The notes under the pieces are model-generated. The model was not told where the DNA came from and ran no database searches. It worked only from the letters and a program-made list of their open reading frames with translations. The position numbers and the translations under genes were made by a program. A stretch of 64,000 bases of DNA from Ridgeia piscesae (Eukaryota > Annelida > Polychaeta > Sabellida > Siboglinidae), in the NCBI GenBank assembly GCA_025642075.2, contig JAODUO010000112.1:87501-151500 (forward strand), read 5' to 3'. This document shows positions 23,606 through 34,643 of the stretch, piece by piece. How positions within the stretch are numbered: position 1 is the first letter of the stretch; each line of letters begins with the position of its first letter.

Positions 23606-23637
23606 TATATTAATACTCCGTGAGGTGGCAGCACTTT
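23406..23637. repeat. Perfect 36-base inverted repeat enclosing an AT microsatellite
   Basis: The left arm 23406-23441 (AAAGTGCTGCCACCTCACGG...) and the right arm 23602-23637 are exact reverse complements, separated by 160 bases of mostly TA repeat. Possible explanations are a miniature inverted-repeat element, a local inversion-duplication, or a replication fold-back. I see no clear target duplication outside the arms. Confidence 0.92.
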
Positions 23638-23639
23638 TT

Positions 23640-23962
23640 AGCCCCTCAAATCAACGGCGAAGTTACGCAGCCAAGCGGCTTTAGCGAAATACAACAAAAT
23701 TATACTTGCTTGCAGTGCCCCAGTCAGGAAGCAATTCGAATCGTACTACCCGCTTCGGTCAATAATGGCACAGTCGTTTTCGAGAAAGATACAGGCCGAG
23801 GAGTTATGCTACGATCGCACGCTGACGCAGTGTGCCTGATGTGGACGCAGATGTCCCTGGCGGTCAACGACAACGGGGTGACCTTTCTCCCGAGACCCAA
23901 ATCACTTTTGCTTACTTGTCAAACACGCAATCGTCACGCGTCCCGACGAGTCAGCAGACAAT
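23640..23962 (+). pseudogene. Open frame upstream of the FLYWCH/MULE remnant, unassigned
   Basis: A continuous plus-strand frame runs out of the right arm of the inverted repeat and ends at a good donor (GTAAGC at 23963). It includes NDNGVTFLPRPKSLLL and several cysteines. The phase of that donor fits an acceptor at 24220. It may be the 5' exon of the transposase-related gene that follows, but I do not recognise the sequence and no clear start codon exists near its beginning. Confidence 0.3.
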
Positions 23963-24210
23963 GTAAGCACTGATGCATAAAACTGTGATTGTGCTAATTG
24001 TACAAGTTTGTAACTTTAGAAATATAATTTTAAAACTATCACGTTTCATGTTAAATTGTGTTATTAATATAAAGGAAATTAGGATAACACAACAACAACA
24101 ATCTGTAGTTGAGTTAATCTCCAGTAGCTATTTGCATTCATTTCTTGTTTTAGGGCAACTCGTTGTTAAAAACATTGAGTAGCTGATAATCTGTATTTTT
24201 AATATGACAG

Positions 24211-24411
24211 ACAGAAACAGGCAGTGGCCACAATACCCTCGATGAAGAGGAGGAGGAGGAGGAGGAGGAGGAGGAGGAGGAGGAGGAGGAGGAGGAGGAG
24301 GAGGAGGAGGAGGAGGAGGAGGAGGAGGAGGAGGAGGAGGAGGAGGAGGAGGAGGAGGACATCGCATCCGAAGCCGTTATATTGCGAGACCTCGAAGAGT
24401 CTGTAAATACG
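24211..24411 (+). CDS. Putative exon with long poly-glutamate stretch (GAG repeat)
   Basis: Between an acceptor at 24209-24210 (or 24219-24220) and a GTATGT donor at 24412, the frame TETGSGHNTLDEEEE... continues through about 38 Glu codons to DIASEAVILRDLEESVNT. The length is a multiple of three and the phase is exactly that of the exon at 24631. Other frames of the repeat give poly-Arg or poly-Ser and do not join to anything. It is probably an acidic segment of the FLYWCH/MULE protein. Whether it is expressed is unknown. Confidence 0.4.
24245..24360. repeat. (GGA)n microsatellite
   Basis: An uninterrupted run of about 38 GGA/GAG triplets inside the putative poly-Glu exon. Confidence 0.97.
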
Positions 24412-24436
24412 GTATGTATGATACGGTATGTATGAT

Positions 24437-24597
<161 letters not shown>

Positions 24598-24630
24598 TTT
24601 AGGTTTTGCTTTGTTGGATTCTTTTTATAG

Positions 24631-26170
24631 TTTCTCTGTTGTAACATGAGTGACAACAACGGCACCAATGCAGTCCAATCTACTTCGTTTGACATTGACG
24701 TGTCTTTGGGCGACATTGACAGTCAACCTGACGAAACATCCCTTATTGTCGAAGAGTCAGTGCCCGACGTCGCCGACGACGATCCGACCACGTATGAATT
24801 GATAGAAGGTGGACCAGACACACAGGGCCGGGGTTTGGTTGTCGATAGTGTCGGCTTCACGTACGCATGGAAAAGAATAAAGAAGGCTGCGACAACGACC
24901 TGGACCTGGAGTGCGCGAGCACGAAAATGTACAAAGTCTGTAATGGCAGCAAAGCGACACACTCACAGAGAGGGCCTCTCATCATAATCACCAGTGTCAC
25001 CCTGGGGCTGCTATGCGTACAAAGGCACGAGCAATGGTTAGTAGCATTATTTATACTCAATTTGATCATAACTATTGGTATTTATGGGGTATTATAAACA
25101 CTAGGTTTAAAAATAGCTTTTAACCATAGGACGTGAAAGAACAGGATGTAAGGCACTCGAACCGCGAGTTGCTAGTTGCACTATTTTATGCATGCATATT
25201 AACGCAACAACGTAAAGAATTCCTTGTGCAGTTAAAGGTAATGAACTCTCTTACTTACGTAGAACCGTTATCTTTTTAGAGTTGAAACTTACAGCCCGGA
25301 AAGATATTTTCAGAAGCCATGTCACTTACAGCCCGGAAAGATATTTTCAGAAGCCATGCCACTTACAGCCCGGAAAGATATTTTCAGAAGCCATGCCACA
25401 GCCTCATCTGCACTGTTTGCTCATGCATCTTCACAGTAATCGTAATCGTACTCGATTACATTTGTATTGTAATTACTCCATTTCTGCCCCACACCCCACA
25501 AAGCATGACAACTCAGCTACATAAAATGTACGCTGCTCAGTAGCCGCTATTGTCTGTTTCAGGTGAATGTGAACCACACATCGGGGAGTTTTTACAAGCA
25601 GACCTATGCTGGGGTGGACATCGTCACTTGATGCTGGCATCAGCCGCCCAGTTGAACCCCCTGACCCACGCGAAGATGCGGTTCATAGACGGCACCTTTA
25701 AAGTGGTGCGAATTCCCTTTATACAACTCCTTCGTGTATATAGCTTCGTCAGCAGGAGCTGTTATGAAGCAAACTACCACTTCTTTTTGTTCTAATGTCA
25801 AGAAGGAGGACTACTGATTATGTTGCAGTAGTCACCGAAATGTTAAGGCCGCTGGCAGCTCACCCGGATGTCACAGGGATCATCGTCGATTTTGAAAGAG
25901 CCGTCTGGAGTGGGCTGAAGATGTGCCTGCCACTCCTGCCAGCAGTACGAATCCATGGGTGCTCGTTCCACTGTGCACAGGCCGTGTACAGGAAGGTTTG
26001 TCACCGATAATATGTGGTTGTTGTGCTATTGTAACATCTGAATTCCGTCCTTTTTGTTTTCTAGCTGTGCCGTAAATTTGTCAGGAAGAAGATGAGAGTG
26101 TCCCTTGTAACATCACGTGAGCGCTTTGTACTGCCACGGAAGATTACGTCATGTGTATTTTTTACTTGCT
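24631..26170 (+). pseudogene. FLYWCH zinc finger plus MULE transposase, disrupted
   Basis: MULE transposases are Mutator-superfamily DNA transposases, and many invertebrate copies carry an N-terminal FLYWCH zinc finger. The ATG at 24646 starts an acidic segment, followed by TYELIEGG, VDSVGFTYAWKR and W-x-W-x6-C-x8-HTH, a FLYWCH finger in which the second C of WxC is Trp. A stop follows at 24985. The transposase resumes at about 25562: GEFLQADLCWGGHRHLMLA, then FIDGTFKVVRIPFIQLL (first catalytic Asp), a one-base frameshift near 25794, MSRRRTTDY, IIVDFERAVW (second Asp) and HGCSFHCAQAVYRK. A small intron (25996-26064) leads to LCRKFVRKKMRVSL and then stops. The stop and frameshift make it inactive, though it may be recent. 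Confidence 0.68.
25287..25397. repeat. 37-base tandem repeat, three copies
   Basis: Starts at 25287, 25324 and 25361 of ACTTACAGCCCGGAAAGATA plus TTTTCAGAAGCCATGYC. Each copy contains a TTTTCAG that looks like a splice acceptor. It lies between the FLYWCH and MULE parts of the remnant. Confidence 0.96.
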
Positions 26171-26414
26171 TATAGATGTAATTATTGGGATATTTATTAA
26201 TAGTTTATCATAATCCTGGATATGAACTATCTGCGCATCTCCTGGTGCACGACTGGTTTATGGACGTTCACTGAAAATTGACATTTGTGCTTTTAAACAT
26301 TTCCTTCGTCCGTGTGTTCAACCAGAACGACCGCGGCTCGACCACCACAGGGTGCTGGTGAACCTGTCTCGACATTCTGCCTACCTGGAATTGCGCAACA
26401 ACGTGACACGTCTG

Positions 26415-26760
26415 CAGTACTACGCACGCACGCATTGAGGGCGTGGTGTGAGTGTGTGTGCGCGTGCGTGCGTGTGTGTAACATTTGCGTGCTTGTGTTT
26501 GTGTGTCGGTGGGCGAGTGTCCGCGCATGCGCGTATTTGTGTGTATTTGTGTGTATGTGTGGGGGGCGCGTTGTGTGTGTGTGTGGTGTGTGCGTGCGTG
26601 CGCGTGCATGAATGTGTATGCGTGTGTGCATGTGTGAGAGAGACACAGAGAAAGAGCGAGGGGTGCGTGCATGCGTGCGTACGAGTATGGGTACAAGTGT
26701 GTTCATGCGCGTGTGCCTTGTAGCATATGTGCGTTTGTATACGTAACTGGGTACGATTCT
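26415..26760. repeat. TG/CG-rich low-complexity tract
   Basis: An alternating purine-pyrimidine TG/CG-rich tract over 300 bases, of a type that can adopt Z-DNA. Cys/Val or His/Thr open frames across it are not genes. Confidence 0.9.
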
Positions 26761-26923
26761 GTTGTCAGCCCCCAGCCCGCTAACGCAAGCAAAGCGTGGA
26801 CACATTCTAAAGGTCACATGCCACTCAGCCCTCCCCATCGGCATCAGGTCGCCTGTGAATACAACTCTACAATTAATAAACCTGGCGCCAAAAGGTTGTG
26901 GAGTAAACCTGCGTAAACATTGA

Positions 26924-28480
26924 TATTGTGAATGACGTGGACAAACAACGACTCGTTTCATCTACGTGGTTCCCGAATTCTTGGCGTGTGACGTAATATG
27001 TTTACGTCTACTAGTCACGTGGTTTCGTCAGCAATCACGATGACGTCATTCGTTTGGACTTTAAAAGTGGTTGTTTGAACACACGTCATTAAAAGTTATA
27101 GGCCTGTATAGGTCTAAACTATTGTCGGTAGTTTCTTGGACTAGTTGGAATTGGTGCGGAACTCACGATTACGAGCTCACCGAGGCAAACTTAACTATAG
27201 ATACAACATATAGGCGTGATTAATAGTTTGTCACCGTTTTATTGAATGGAACGAAGCGTATGCCTATGGAAGTATAGCAATAGGCATAATGATTCATGGT
27301 AATGTTCGTTTTTGATTTAGGATATAATCCTGCCGTGTTATTTTGCGAAGCGACACTTGAATCTTACTTCGGACGTTATGGTGACTTCGGTGACTTTCTC
27401 CGCAAATCGAACATAACACAGTACATACACATAACAGACACGTAAATCGAACAGACAAGTACCAGGTCTGTATACACAACAGGGGAATCCAATCAACAGT
27501 GCGAACTTTTTCAGGACACCCAATCGATTGGCCCTGGATCTCATCCGGGAATTGCAACGGTCCCCCGTAACAATCTCCTCGTCACAAAACTAAACAACAC
27601 TGAACATAGAATCGGGCGTTGACACTAATACGTCGTAGTGGCCTACTTGATACCGGCTGCTGCTGCGGTAACATCGGATGCTCGGGTATTTGAAAGAAGC
27701 AGTCTCATGGCGCCGAATACGGCCTGTTGTCCTTGCTTGTAGCGCTTTGGCGATGCCGCTTTTCGGTGCTAGTTGAACGGCGATCGTGGCGGCGCCGGCG
27801 GATGTATGAATGCGTGAAGTTGCCGTCGAAAGATTTCGCTCGTCTGTGATTGTGACGTCACGCGGCATTCCAGATTTGCGGTGGCGGTAGCGAAGATGGA
27901 GAACAGCAACGGGTTTTGGCGATGCTGCGATTCGGTGCGAGTTGAACGGCGATCATGGCGGCGCCGGCGGATGTGTGAATGCGTGAAGTTGCCGCCGAAA
28001 GATTTGGCTTGTCTGTGATCGCGACGACACGCGGCATTCTGGATTTCCGATGCCACGCCGGTGGCGAAGGTGGAGAACAGGGTATAATCTAAAAACGCAA
28101 TAACAACATCTGAGTAACCATAATGTTTTAATTAAGCAAACGCATCATACAAATGTCACAAGCAACATAACTTAGGTTTGAAATCGGACTGTTTTATATA
28201 AACATGCCTACCTTTTTACCCGAAAGCGGTGGTAACCAGGGCATGGCGGCGACGTTGGCAGCGACAACTTGGTGCAGGGAAGACGGCGATGAAATGGTGT
28301 TCAATTGCATAGAGCGTAGTTGTGTCTTCAGACTTGCGCGCATTGTCGCTAATGTTGTTGTAGCACAAATGTTCAGACTCGACAAACAATACATTCGAAG
28401 TCCTTTTCGCGTTGGCTTCACTGTTTGAACGTCTTGCTAGCTCGATGAGTTGCGCTCAACTAATTTCCTTAGCGACCAAA
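26924..28480. mobile_element. Dispersed 1.6-kb repeat, copy 1 (pair with 47691-49313)
   Basis: Both copies begin TATTGTGAATGAC, soon contain GATGACGTCATTCGTTTG, and share long blocks through GGAATCCAATCAACAGTGCG, a GC-rich core and ATGCCTACMTTTTTACC, ending at AGTTGCGCTCAACTAATTTC. The order of blocks is the same and small indels distinguish them. Copy 1 has an internal 169-base tandem duplication (27750-27918 and 27919-28080) in its core. There is no recognisable protein and no clear terminal repeats. It is probably a non-autonomous transposon or an old segmental duplicate. Confidence 0.75.
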
Positions 28481-29480
28481 ATCCACGTATAAGCGGTATA
28501 CCGTTTCTGTTAGACCTCCTTTGCTTGCTGGGGATCTTCCCATTACTATGTTATAATAGGTAACAAAAGGTGATATGTGAAAAGAATAGCTGAGAAAACT
28601 CATTATCATGTTGTTATTTGGTAACATACCATATAACATATTTGGTAACATACCATATAACATACCTATTATGTTTGTACATTAAAATACAAGTTACATA
28701 TTTGTATGTGCTTTAAATATAACATGTGTATGACTTCTAAAGTCAGCATGACTTATTATACGAATGATGTGTTTTTGCAACATATAAATTTTAGATAAAT
28801 ATATTGTTGGGGCACTTCCTCATAGGCCTATATGTAACAACAGGTAATAAAAGTGTATAGAAAGGTGTACTATAGGTTAAAGGGAATAGAAACAAGGCTT
28901 AACCTAAAATTCGGTTTCCATGTACATACATAAAGATTAAGTATGTATGTAACATAAAAAATACATTTGTAACAAAAATACGGGTTTAAACCCGTCAGCA
29001 TAGCGATTCCCTCGGAAATTAATTAGCAAGGCGATCACGTGGTATTGTGGCGTCACAGATGACAGACGGACCCTTTCTACGTATTCAGAGCGTGTTTACA
29101 AGGAGAGTTTTTATGTCGAAACGAACATCATAATATATTATTGTGCGATATTCCGATGTAATGCAAACACTAGTGATCACAGGGCACAAGTATTGTTTAT
29201 CTTACGGTTCCACACGAATGAAATTGTTTATGAAATTGAAGCAAAAGATTTCGTGGAGGCCTCGGACTCGGTTTCGCCACCACCTTCGGCTCGTTTTATA
29301 AGTAATTGTATCGATTGTAGCCCATGGAAGATAATTCACGCAAGGACACATAATACAAACATTTAATTTCAAACATAATAATTATATACAATATATATTG
29401 TATATTAATATCAGTAGTACGTATGCCGATGTATGAAGGAGTTGTAAATGTAACGTAGCACGTTAAATCTGGGACGCGAA
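28481..29480. other. Intergenic, no recognised feature
   Basis: AT-rich, with two short copies of GGTAACATACCATATAACAT at about 28620-28665. No coding fragment is recognised. Confidence 0.55.
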
Positions 29481-29484
29481 TTCC

Positions 29485-29530
29485 GGTGGTCTGCATAGCT
29501 CAGTTGGTAAACGGTTCGAACCTGACACAC
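29485..29530 (+). pseudogene. tRNA-like fragment with A and B boxes (SINE head or deleted tRNA)
   Basis: TAGCTCAGTTGG matches the polymerase III A box and GGTTCGAACCT matches the B box. They are only a few bases apart, while a tRNA has about 30, so the anticodon arm has been deleted. No acceptor stem can be formed. Probably a SINE remnant. Confidence 0.5.
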
Positions 29531-29737
29531 TCTTGTTTATGCTTTCACTAAATAAAATTACAAACCGAATCATATTAAATCAATAAAAACGTAAAGTAAG
29601 TTTTTACATAGCGCAATATCCATCTCAACTTCTCTGGGAAGCACCCAGCCACATGCTACTTTTAATGTGCGAAAGGCTGCTCGTACACATAGTCACCAAT
29701 GTCTATAGCAATGTAGAGTGAAAAAACTTGCCCACGG

Positions 29738-29813
29738 TTTTAACACCGCAGCACAGGGTTCCCTTAGTCGAGAGTCCGAAGCTCTACCCCTGAGCCATTG
29801 CGCTCTACAATTA
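29738..29813 (-). pseudogene. tRNA-like sequence, minus strand (SINE or tRNA pseudogene)
   Basis: On the minus strand GCAATGGCTCAGGGGTAGAGC is a typical tRNA D-arm, followed by a region that can form an anticodon-type stem (CTTCGGACTCTCGACTAAGG). The T-arm is degenerate and there is no good acceptor stem. It is a tRNA-derived repeat and not a working tRNA. Confidence 0.5.
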
Positions 29814-29830
29814 ATGATGATGCAAGTTGG

Positions 29831-31325
29831 TTACATTTTACAAACGAAATTATAGTAATAATGCTCTCTCTATATATAATTTACTTTTGCTAAAAAAACG
29901 ATTTTATGCAGCACCATGATAAATTGGTGTACAAAATTACAGCACTTTATTTTATAATCAAATTATTTTAGTATTATGTTCATGCAAGGTAGACAGTGGA
30001 AATAGGTCATCCCTAAGTGATGTGACCGTTGTTTGAAATTGATTTGATGTTAGCGTTAGCACATGTATTCACATATGTGAGTTGTGACACATTTGTTATT
30101 ATATATATATATATATATAATTGCAAATAGTGAAGAAAGACCGACCGGGAAATTTCTAAACAGTTGCTCATATCGATAATATCCTTAGTTTTTGTTAATG
30201 CATTTTAAACTCTTTATGGGCATTACATTTCCATTTTGTTTTATAAAACAGCATTGCTACAGACATCACTATCAGATGTTATTACCTTATTTTGCATTCA
30301 GCCACGGTAGAGTTACAGTAGATTATTTTTATACAAATATTCATTGCTACACTGTATCTATATACTCCATATGCATAATCATATAATTGGAGTGAACAAA
30401 CTTTCCCAAAATTCACACAGGCAGCAAGAGAATTTGAATACGTAATTCCCTCAACTGCAAGTACATTGCTTTAGGCATTATTCTATCTCCCCCAAAGGTC
30501 TCATTTCTAAAAGAAAATGGCTGCTTCCCCTTGACTGAAGATATGAGGCTTCATGCTGTTTAACTAAATGATTAAAACTATTTGTGTGATGAGGGACATC
30601 ATGCCCTGAGGGGGGCTGTTGATTGGATGTACCTATATGTGCATGTTATTATTTCCATTTTTGTCCTCATGTCAGAGATAGTTTATCCTCTGATATTTTA
30701 AAAGTATTGCACAACACATGGTCACATAGTTTGTAAATATAAGTACAAGACATGGTGATAAAACATCGGTGGATTGTGTTGTGACAATTCTAGTGTGGCC
30801 ACTCCAGAAATGATGCAGACTGCACGAAAGTGCTTGTAATGTCATTTATATTACATGAAAATATATACATATCAATGTGTATGCGTTGCATACTATTATA
30901 AACATTGTAAGGTTTTTCCCACAAACATGTACAATGAATATATAAATATTTGCATTGGCAATCGAGCTGCCTGACACAAACACTTCTTTTAAATAATAAC
31001 GTATGGAGTGAAACAATTATTTCAAATATTTAGTCACAGATATGGCACCAACCTTTAGTAAATGCATCACATATTATGCATACAAAATTTGCTTGGAAGT
31101 CATCATAACCAAATTAATATTAATGCATACATAGCCTGTGTTAGCTAGAAGCCCCATTAACAACATTTACTTGGAACTGATGCAAGTCAAGAGGTTGTAG
31201 CGCTGTTCTTGACCATGGATGGTGTCATTGAAGCATAAGAATGAGACATTCAGTAAACATCTAATCACGATATCACGTTGCACATAACATTGTGAAATGT
31301 TCTGCAGCCAATGCTCTACAAATAA
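29831..31325. other. Intergenic, 3' of GTF2H5
   Basis: AT-rich with a short (AT)n at about 30101-30119. It probably contains the 3' untranslated region of GTF2H5 at its right end. No other feature is recognised. Confidence 0.55.
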
Positions 31326-31506
31326 TCACTGTGTGGTTATGGGAAAACTGAGCTTGTCCATGAGTTCATTGATCTGATTCTGTAGAGTGTCAAGGATGTC
31401 ACTTGATATGAACAGGTGCGTTTCATCAAGGTCCTGCATGATAAACTTCTTTCCAAGAGCATTCGAGTCGTCAAGGTGTAGTAGGAACTGTTTCATGGCT
31501 GGGTCA
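31326..31506 (-). CDS. GTF2H5: GTF2H5 exon 2
   Basis: Completes Cys12 and encodes residues 13-71 with TGA at 31328-31326. Hallmark segments are [19 protein letters not shown] and the C-terminal helix [12 protein letters not shown]. Confidence 0.96.
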
Positions 31507-32169
31507 CTGAAGAGAAACACACACACAGCATTACTGGAGGAAGTATACGTTCACAGAAAATGAAGATCAGTAATATGAAAGAATGGTTGTTAAGTTATAC
31601 TACACTATACAACATAGAATAGGTATGCTGCAAAAATTATATTAAAAACAATAATGCAAAAACATGCATGATCAATTTCAAAACTGCCAATAATTCGGCA
31701 AGTATCATTAGCAATATATTTGCAAATTACGATAATAGCTTTATACTTACATACTGAACTATAGGAAACTACATAGTAAATTCTGTAGTTATAAATTCAA
31801 GCAGTGTTTTTTAATATTGAACCCAAGCTGCCCAAGATCAACGGTCCCCAAACAAGAGGAGGGAATATTATTCCAAGCCAGCACAGAGTTATAGTCATTT
31901 ACATACCAAGTCACTTATGTCCAAAAAACCATTGTTCAACTGTATCGCATAGTTTTTATAACAATATATCGATAAACAGCAAGCGCAAGCAAGTTAGCTT
32001 GGACTACGTGAGCACTTTGTTTTAGCGCATTACCCTGGCGATTGCCGCATACTGCTCATTGTTCACTAGGTGCGTTATGGCATAGAACAATGCTGTATAT
32101 ATATATATATATCGCCCATCGGTAAACACACACATATATATATATTTATATATGTATGTGTGTGTGTGT

Positions 32170-32250
<81 letters not shown>

Positions 32251-32603
32251 TGGGTGTTTAGTACACCGATGGGCGATGGGCGATGGCGCCATTGCCGGCT
32301 TGTCAAGTCCAAATGTTTTATCAAATTTATGGTGTTTTAACAAATACTCGAACAAATGTTCCCATTAACCAAGCCACTGCTAGCAAGATCTAGGGAGCCA
32401 GTGTAATATGTAATTGTTGGTGTCTGTAAATAGTTTTAGGCCTAATTGTCTAATCACTAATTACCTGCGCCTGTGAAATGTGGTAATGCCGTAACCCCAT
32501 AGTGGGCGATAATACGTGTTGGTGGTATATTTTCCTACGGCTACGTAGTTATATTTTGGCATTCTTACCATTCAACCAAAATTCCTTTCATAACGTTAAC
32601 CAT
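31326..32603 (-). CDS. GTF2H5: TFIIH subunit 5 (TTDA/Tfb5), complete, two exons, 71 residues
   Basis: The smallest subunit of the general transcription and repair factor TFIIH. It binds the p52 subunit, stabilises the complex and stimulates the XPB ATPase in nucleotide excision repair. Exons: 32603-32569 and 31506-31326. The protein begins [12 protein letters not shown] and continues with [20 protein letters not shown], nearly the same as the human protein, and ends PITTQ. The 71-residue length equals the human one. The intron splits a Cys codon (TG|T), with donor GTAAGA and acceptor CTTCAG. The intron contains a long TG microsatellite. Nothing suggests a defect. Confidence 0.96.
32098..32255. 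repeat. (TA)n and (TG)n microsatellites in the GTF2H5 intron
   Basis: A short TA tract at about 32098-32112, then about 50 TG repeats with few interruptions at 32156-32252. Confidence 0.96.
32569..32603 (-). CDS. GTF2H5: GTF2H5 exon 1
   Basis: Encodes [11 protein letters not shown] plus two bases of Cys12. The ATG at 32603-32601 is in good context (CACCATGG). Confidence 0.95.
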
Positions 32604-32792
32604 GGTGCCCTATATGTTGCTACACCAGTTCGAGATATTTGCGTACACTTCCAACAATCAGGTTATATTTAACGAACTACAGCTTTCGAGCGAGACAAGA
32701 AGGTTATGCTTCATTTGCGGATTGCTTTGAATGCGGAATAGCTCCACGCGCCAACCAATCCGCTCTATACGATAACATTTGGCCGACGCTTG

Positions 32793-32794
32793 TG

Positions 32795-32876
<82 letters not shown>

Positions 32877-32888
32877 GGTCTAAAAAGG

Positions 32889-32975
<87 letters not shown>
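32793..32975. repeat. Two (CA)n microsatellites
   Basis: CA tracts at about 32796-32875 and 32897-32975, separated by AGGTCTAAAAAGGCGCGCG. They lie about 200 bases upstream of the GTF2H5 start. Confidence 0.97.
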
Positions 32976-32977
<2 letters not shown>

Positions 32978-33141
32978 GGCCCCGGCAATCTCCGGCAACT
33001 TGCTGAAATTCCACTTCAATACAGCTTCCAAAGTCAGTCTAACTGTATGAATTGGGATAATAACTCTATCCATGACTACTGTAAGGCATTTTCGCGATTA
33101 TTATGTAGACTTATATCATCGAAGCGATACATAAAAAAAAT

Positions 33142-33173
33142 CCTGACCCGGTCGCGATCGCGACCCGGTCAGG
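33142..33173. repeat. 32-base near-perfect palindrome
   Basis: CCTGACCCGGTCGCGATCGC and its continuation are self-complementary over 32 bases with one mismatched position per arm. GACCGGGT recurs at 33182. It could form a stable cruciform; it may be a remnant of an inverted-repeat element. Confidence 0.85.
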
Positions 33174-33414
33174 CTAATTTTTGACCGGGTCCACGTGAAA
33201 CCCGCAACAACATTGGCCGAACATGACGCAATATATATTGGATAAACCAATCCGTAGGGTTTCCACCAGTACGACACTTTCCCGATTCCGACCGTATGAA
33301 TGGAAATTTCTGACATAGAACGTAGTAAAATCAGTCTTATTTGGTCATCTACTATGACGACAAGCAGTTTTCCCACTGGTACACGTACACAAATTGTAAT
33401 CTCCCAGCTAACAT

Positions 33415-34405
33415 GACAGTATTGGGCCAGTACCGGGCCAATACTGGCAGGCCGGTATAAACGGCATTGGCCCAATACATACGCTACACAGCGGCTGTGA
33501 ATCGGGCCAATGCTGGCATGTGGTACTGCCCCAGTGCTGGGCCAGTGCTGGGCCAGTGCTTGTCCAGCATTGGGCCAGTGCTGGCGCAATGTACTGGCCC
33601 AGTGCTGGCCCAGTACGGCATGCTGTGTTGGCCCAGTGCTGGGGTAGTAATGGTTCAGCATTGTGCCAGTACTGGCGCAATGTATTGGCCCAGTGCTGGC
33701 CCAGTACGGCATGCTGTATTGGCCCAGTGCTGGGGTAGTAATGGTTCAGCATTGGGCCAGTACTGGCGCAATGTATTGGCCCAATGCTGGCCCAGTACCG
33801 GCATGCTGTATTAGTCCAGTGTTGGTGCAATAATGGCACGGTGTAGCTCTTACAGTTTTCCGGCGTTATAAACGTTCCGATAGACGTTTCTGCGCATGCC
33901 CGATAAATGTAAAATCATCAGTATGCAGCGAAACGACGAAGCATTTATGGTATGAATACTATGAATTGTACATTAGGATGTATTTAGCCTCTCAGCAAAG
34001 TTATTTGTAGCAAATTAACACCAGGCAAACATGTTTTGAAGCATGTTTTGATAGCAAGCACAATTGCTGTAGTGCGCCATAATCCGTGACAGTGATTTAA
34101 ACAAACGCAATATTTTAATGTATTGAACGACATTTTAAGCAACTATTCACAGTAATCAGCTCAGGAGAGTTAACTAACAGCCCGTGGCACTTATACCAAA
34201 AATGTTTTGTCGTTTCACTGCACACTGATGGTTTTACATATATCGCGCATGCGCAGAACCGTCAATCGGAAAGTTTATAACGACCGGGAAAATGTAAGTG
34301 CGACAACGGTATGCTTACTGGCAAAGTACTGTACCAGTACTGGCATGATACTGGCCCAGTATTGACAAAGTACATAGGCATGTTAATGTCCCATTATTGG
34401 TCCAG
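33415..34405. mobile_element. Large imperfect palindrome with CAGTACTGG-type satellite arms (MITE-like)
   Basis: The core arms 33850-33946 and 34199-34298 are reverse complements of each other at an estimated 80-85% (for example GTTATAAAC, TCTGCGCATGC, GTAAAA-CATCAGT, GCAG-GAAACGAC). A loop of about 250 bases separates them. Outside the arms lie runs of CCAGTRCTGG-type units: about 420 bases on the left, with a 91-base higher-order period, and about 90 bases on the right. It has no coding capacity and fits a non-autonomous inverted-repeat DNA transposon with minisatellite arms. Reading frames through the arms (repeats of GPVLAQ or QHWAN) are probably not genes. Confidence 0.7.
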
Positions 34406-34469
34406 TATATAGTAGTGCTTCTATGAGATAGCAACAAAAACCAGGATATGAAACAAAACGAGATCAATT

Positions 34470-34643
34470 TTATTTAAAAATGTACAGAGCATTGCCATCC
34501 CTCGCTTGCATCATATGCACTGCCCGCCTCTTCTGTCCGCCATGCCTGTCCCCCGAATTCCAAAGCCAGTGCATCATTTCTTGTTGAATGGTTTTCTCTG
34601 TATTTGTATCCTGGAGGAATGGATTCCTCAGAATGGCCACTGA
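34470..34643 (-). CDS. Possible 3'-terminal exon, unidentified
   Basis: On the minus strand a pyrimidine-poor acceptor (GTTTCAG) precedes an open frame VAILRNPFLQDTNTEKTIQQ ... ALYIFK-stop, and an AATAAA overlaps the stop codon (plus-strand TTTATT at 34469-34474). The combination of frame, acceptor and poly(A) hexamer suggests a last exon, perhaps from a transposon. No upstream exon or family was recognised. Confidence 0.25.
   Translation of the reverse strand, partial: SVAILRNPFLQDTNTEKTIQQEMMHWLWNSGDRHGGQKRRAVHMMQARDGNALYIFK

Noticed and set aside
28204..28428. 74-codon frame near the right end of 1.6-kb repeat copy 1
   Set aside because: The matching region of copy 2 does not keep the frame, so there is no sign of protein selection.
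29738..29813. Functional tRNA gene
   Set aside because: The D-arm is convincing, but acceptor stem and T-arm do not form, so it is kept only as a tRNA-like relic.
33116..33839. Long frames with repeated QHWAN or GPVLAQ motifs
   Set aside because: They arise from the CCAGTRCTGG satellite in the arms of the palindromic element. All frames look equally repetitive and no start or splice context exists.
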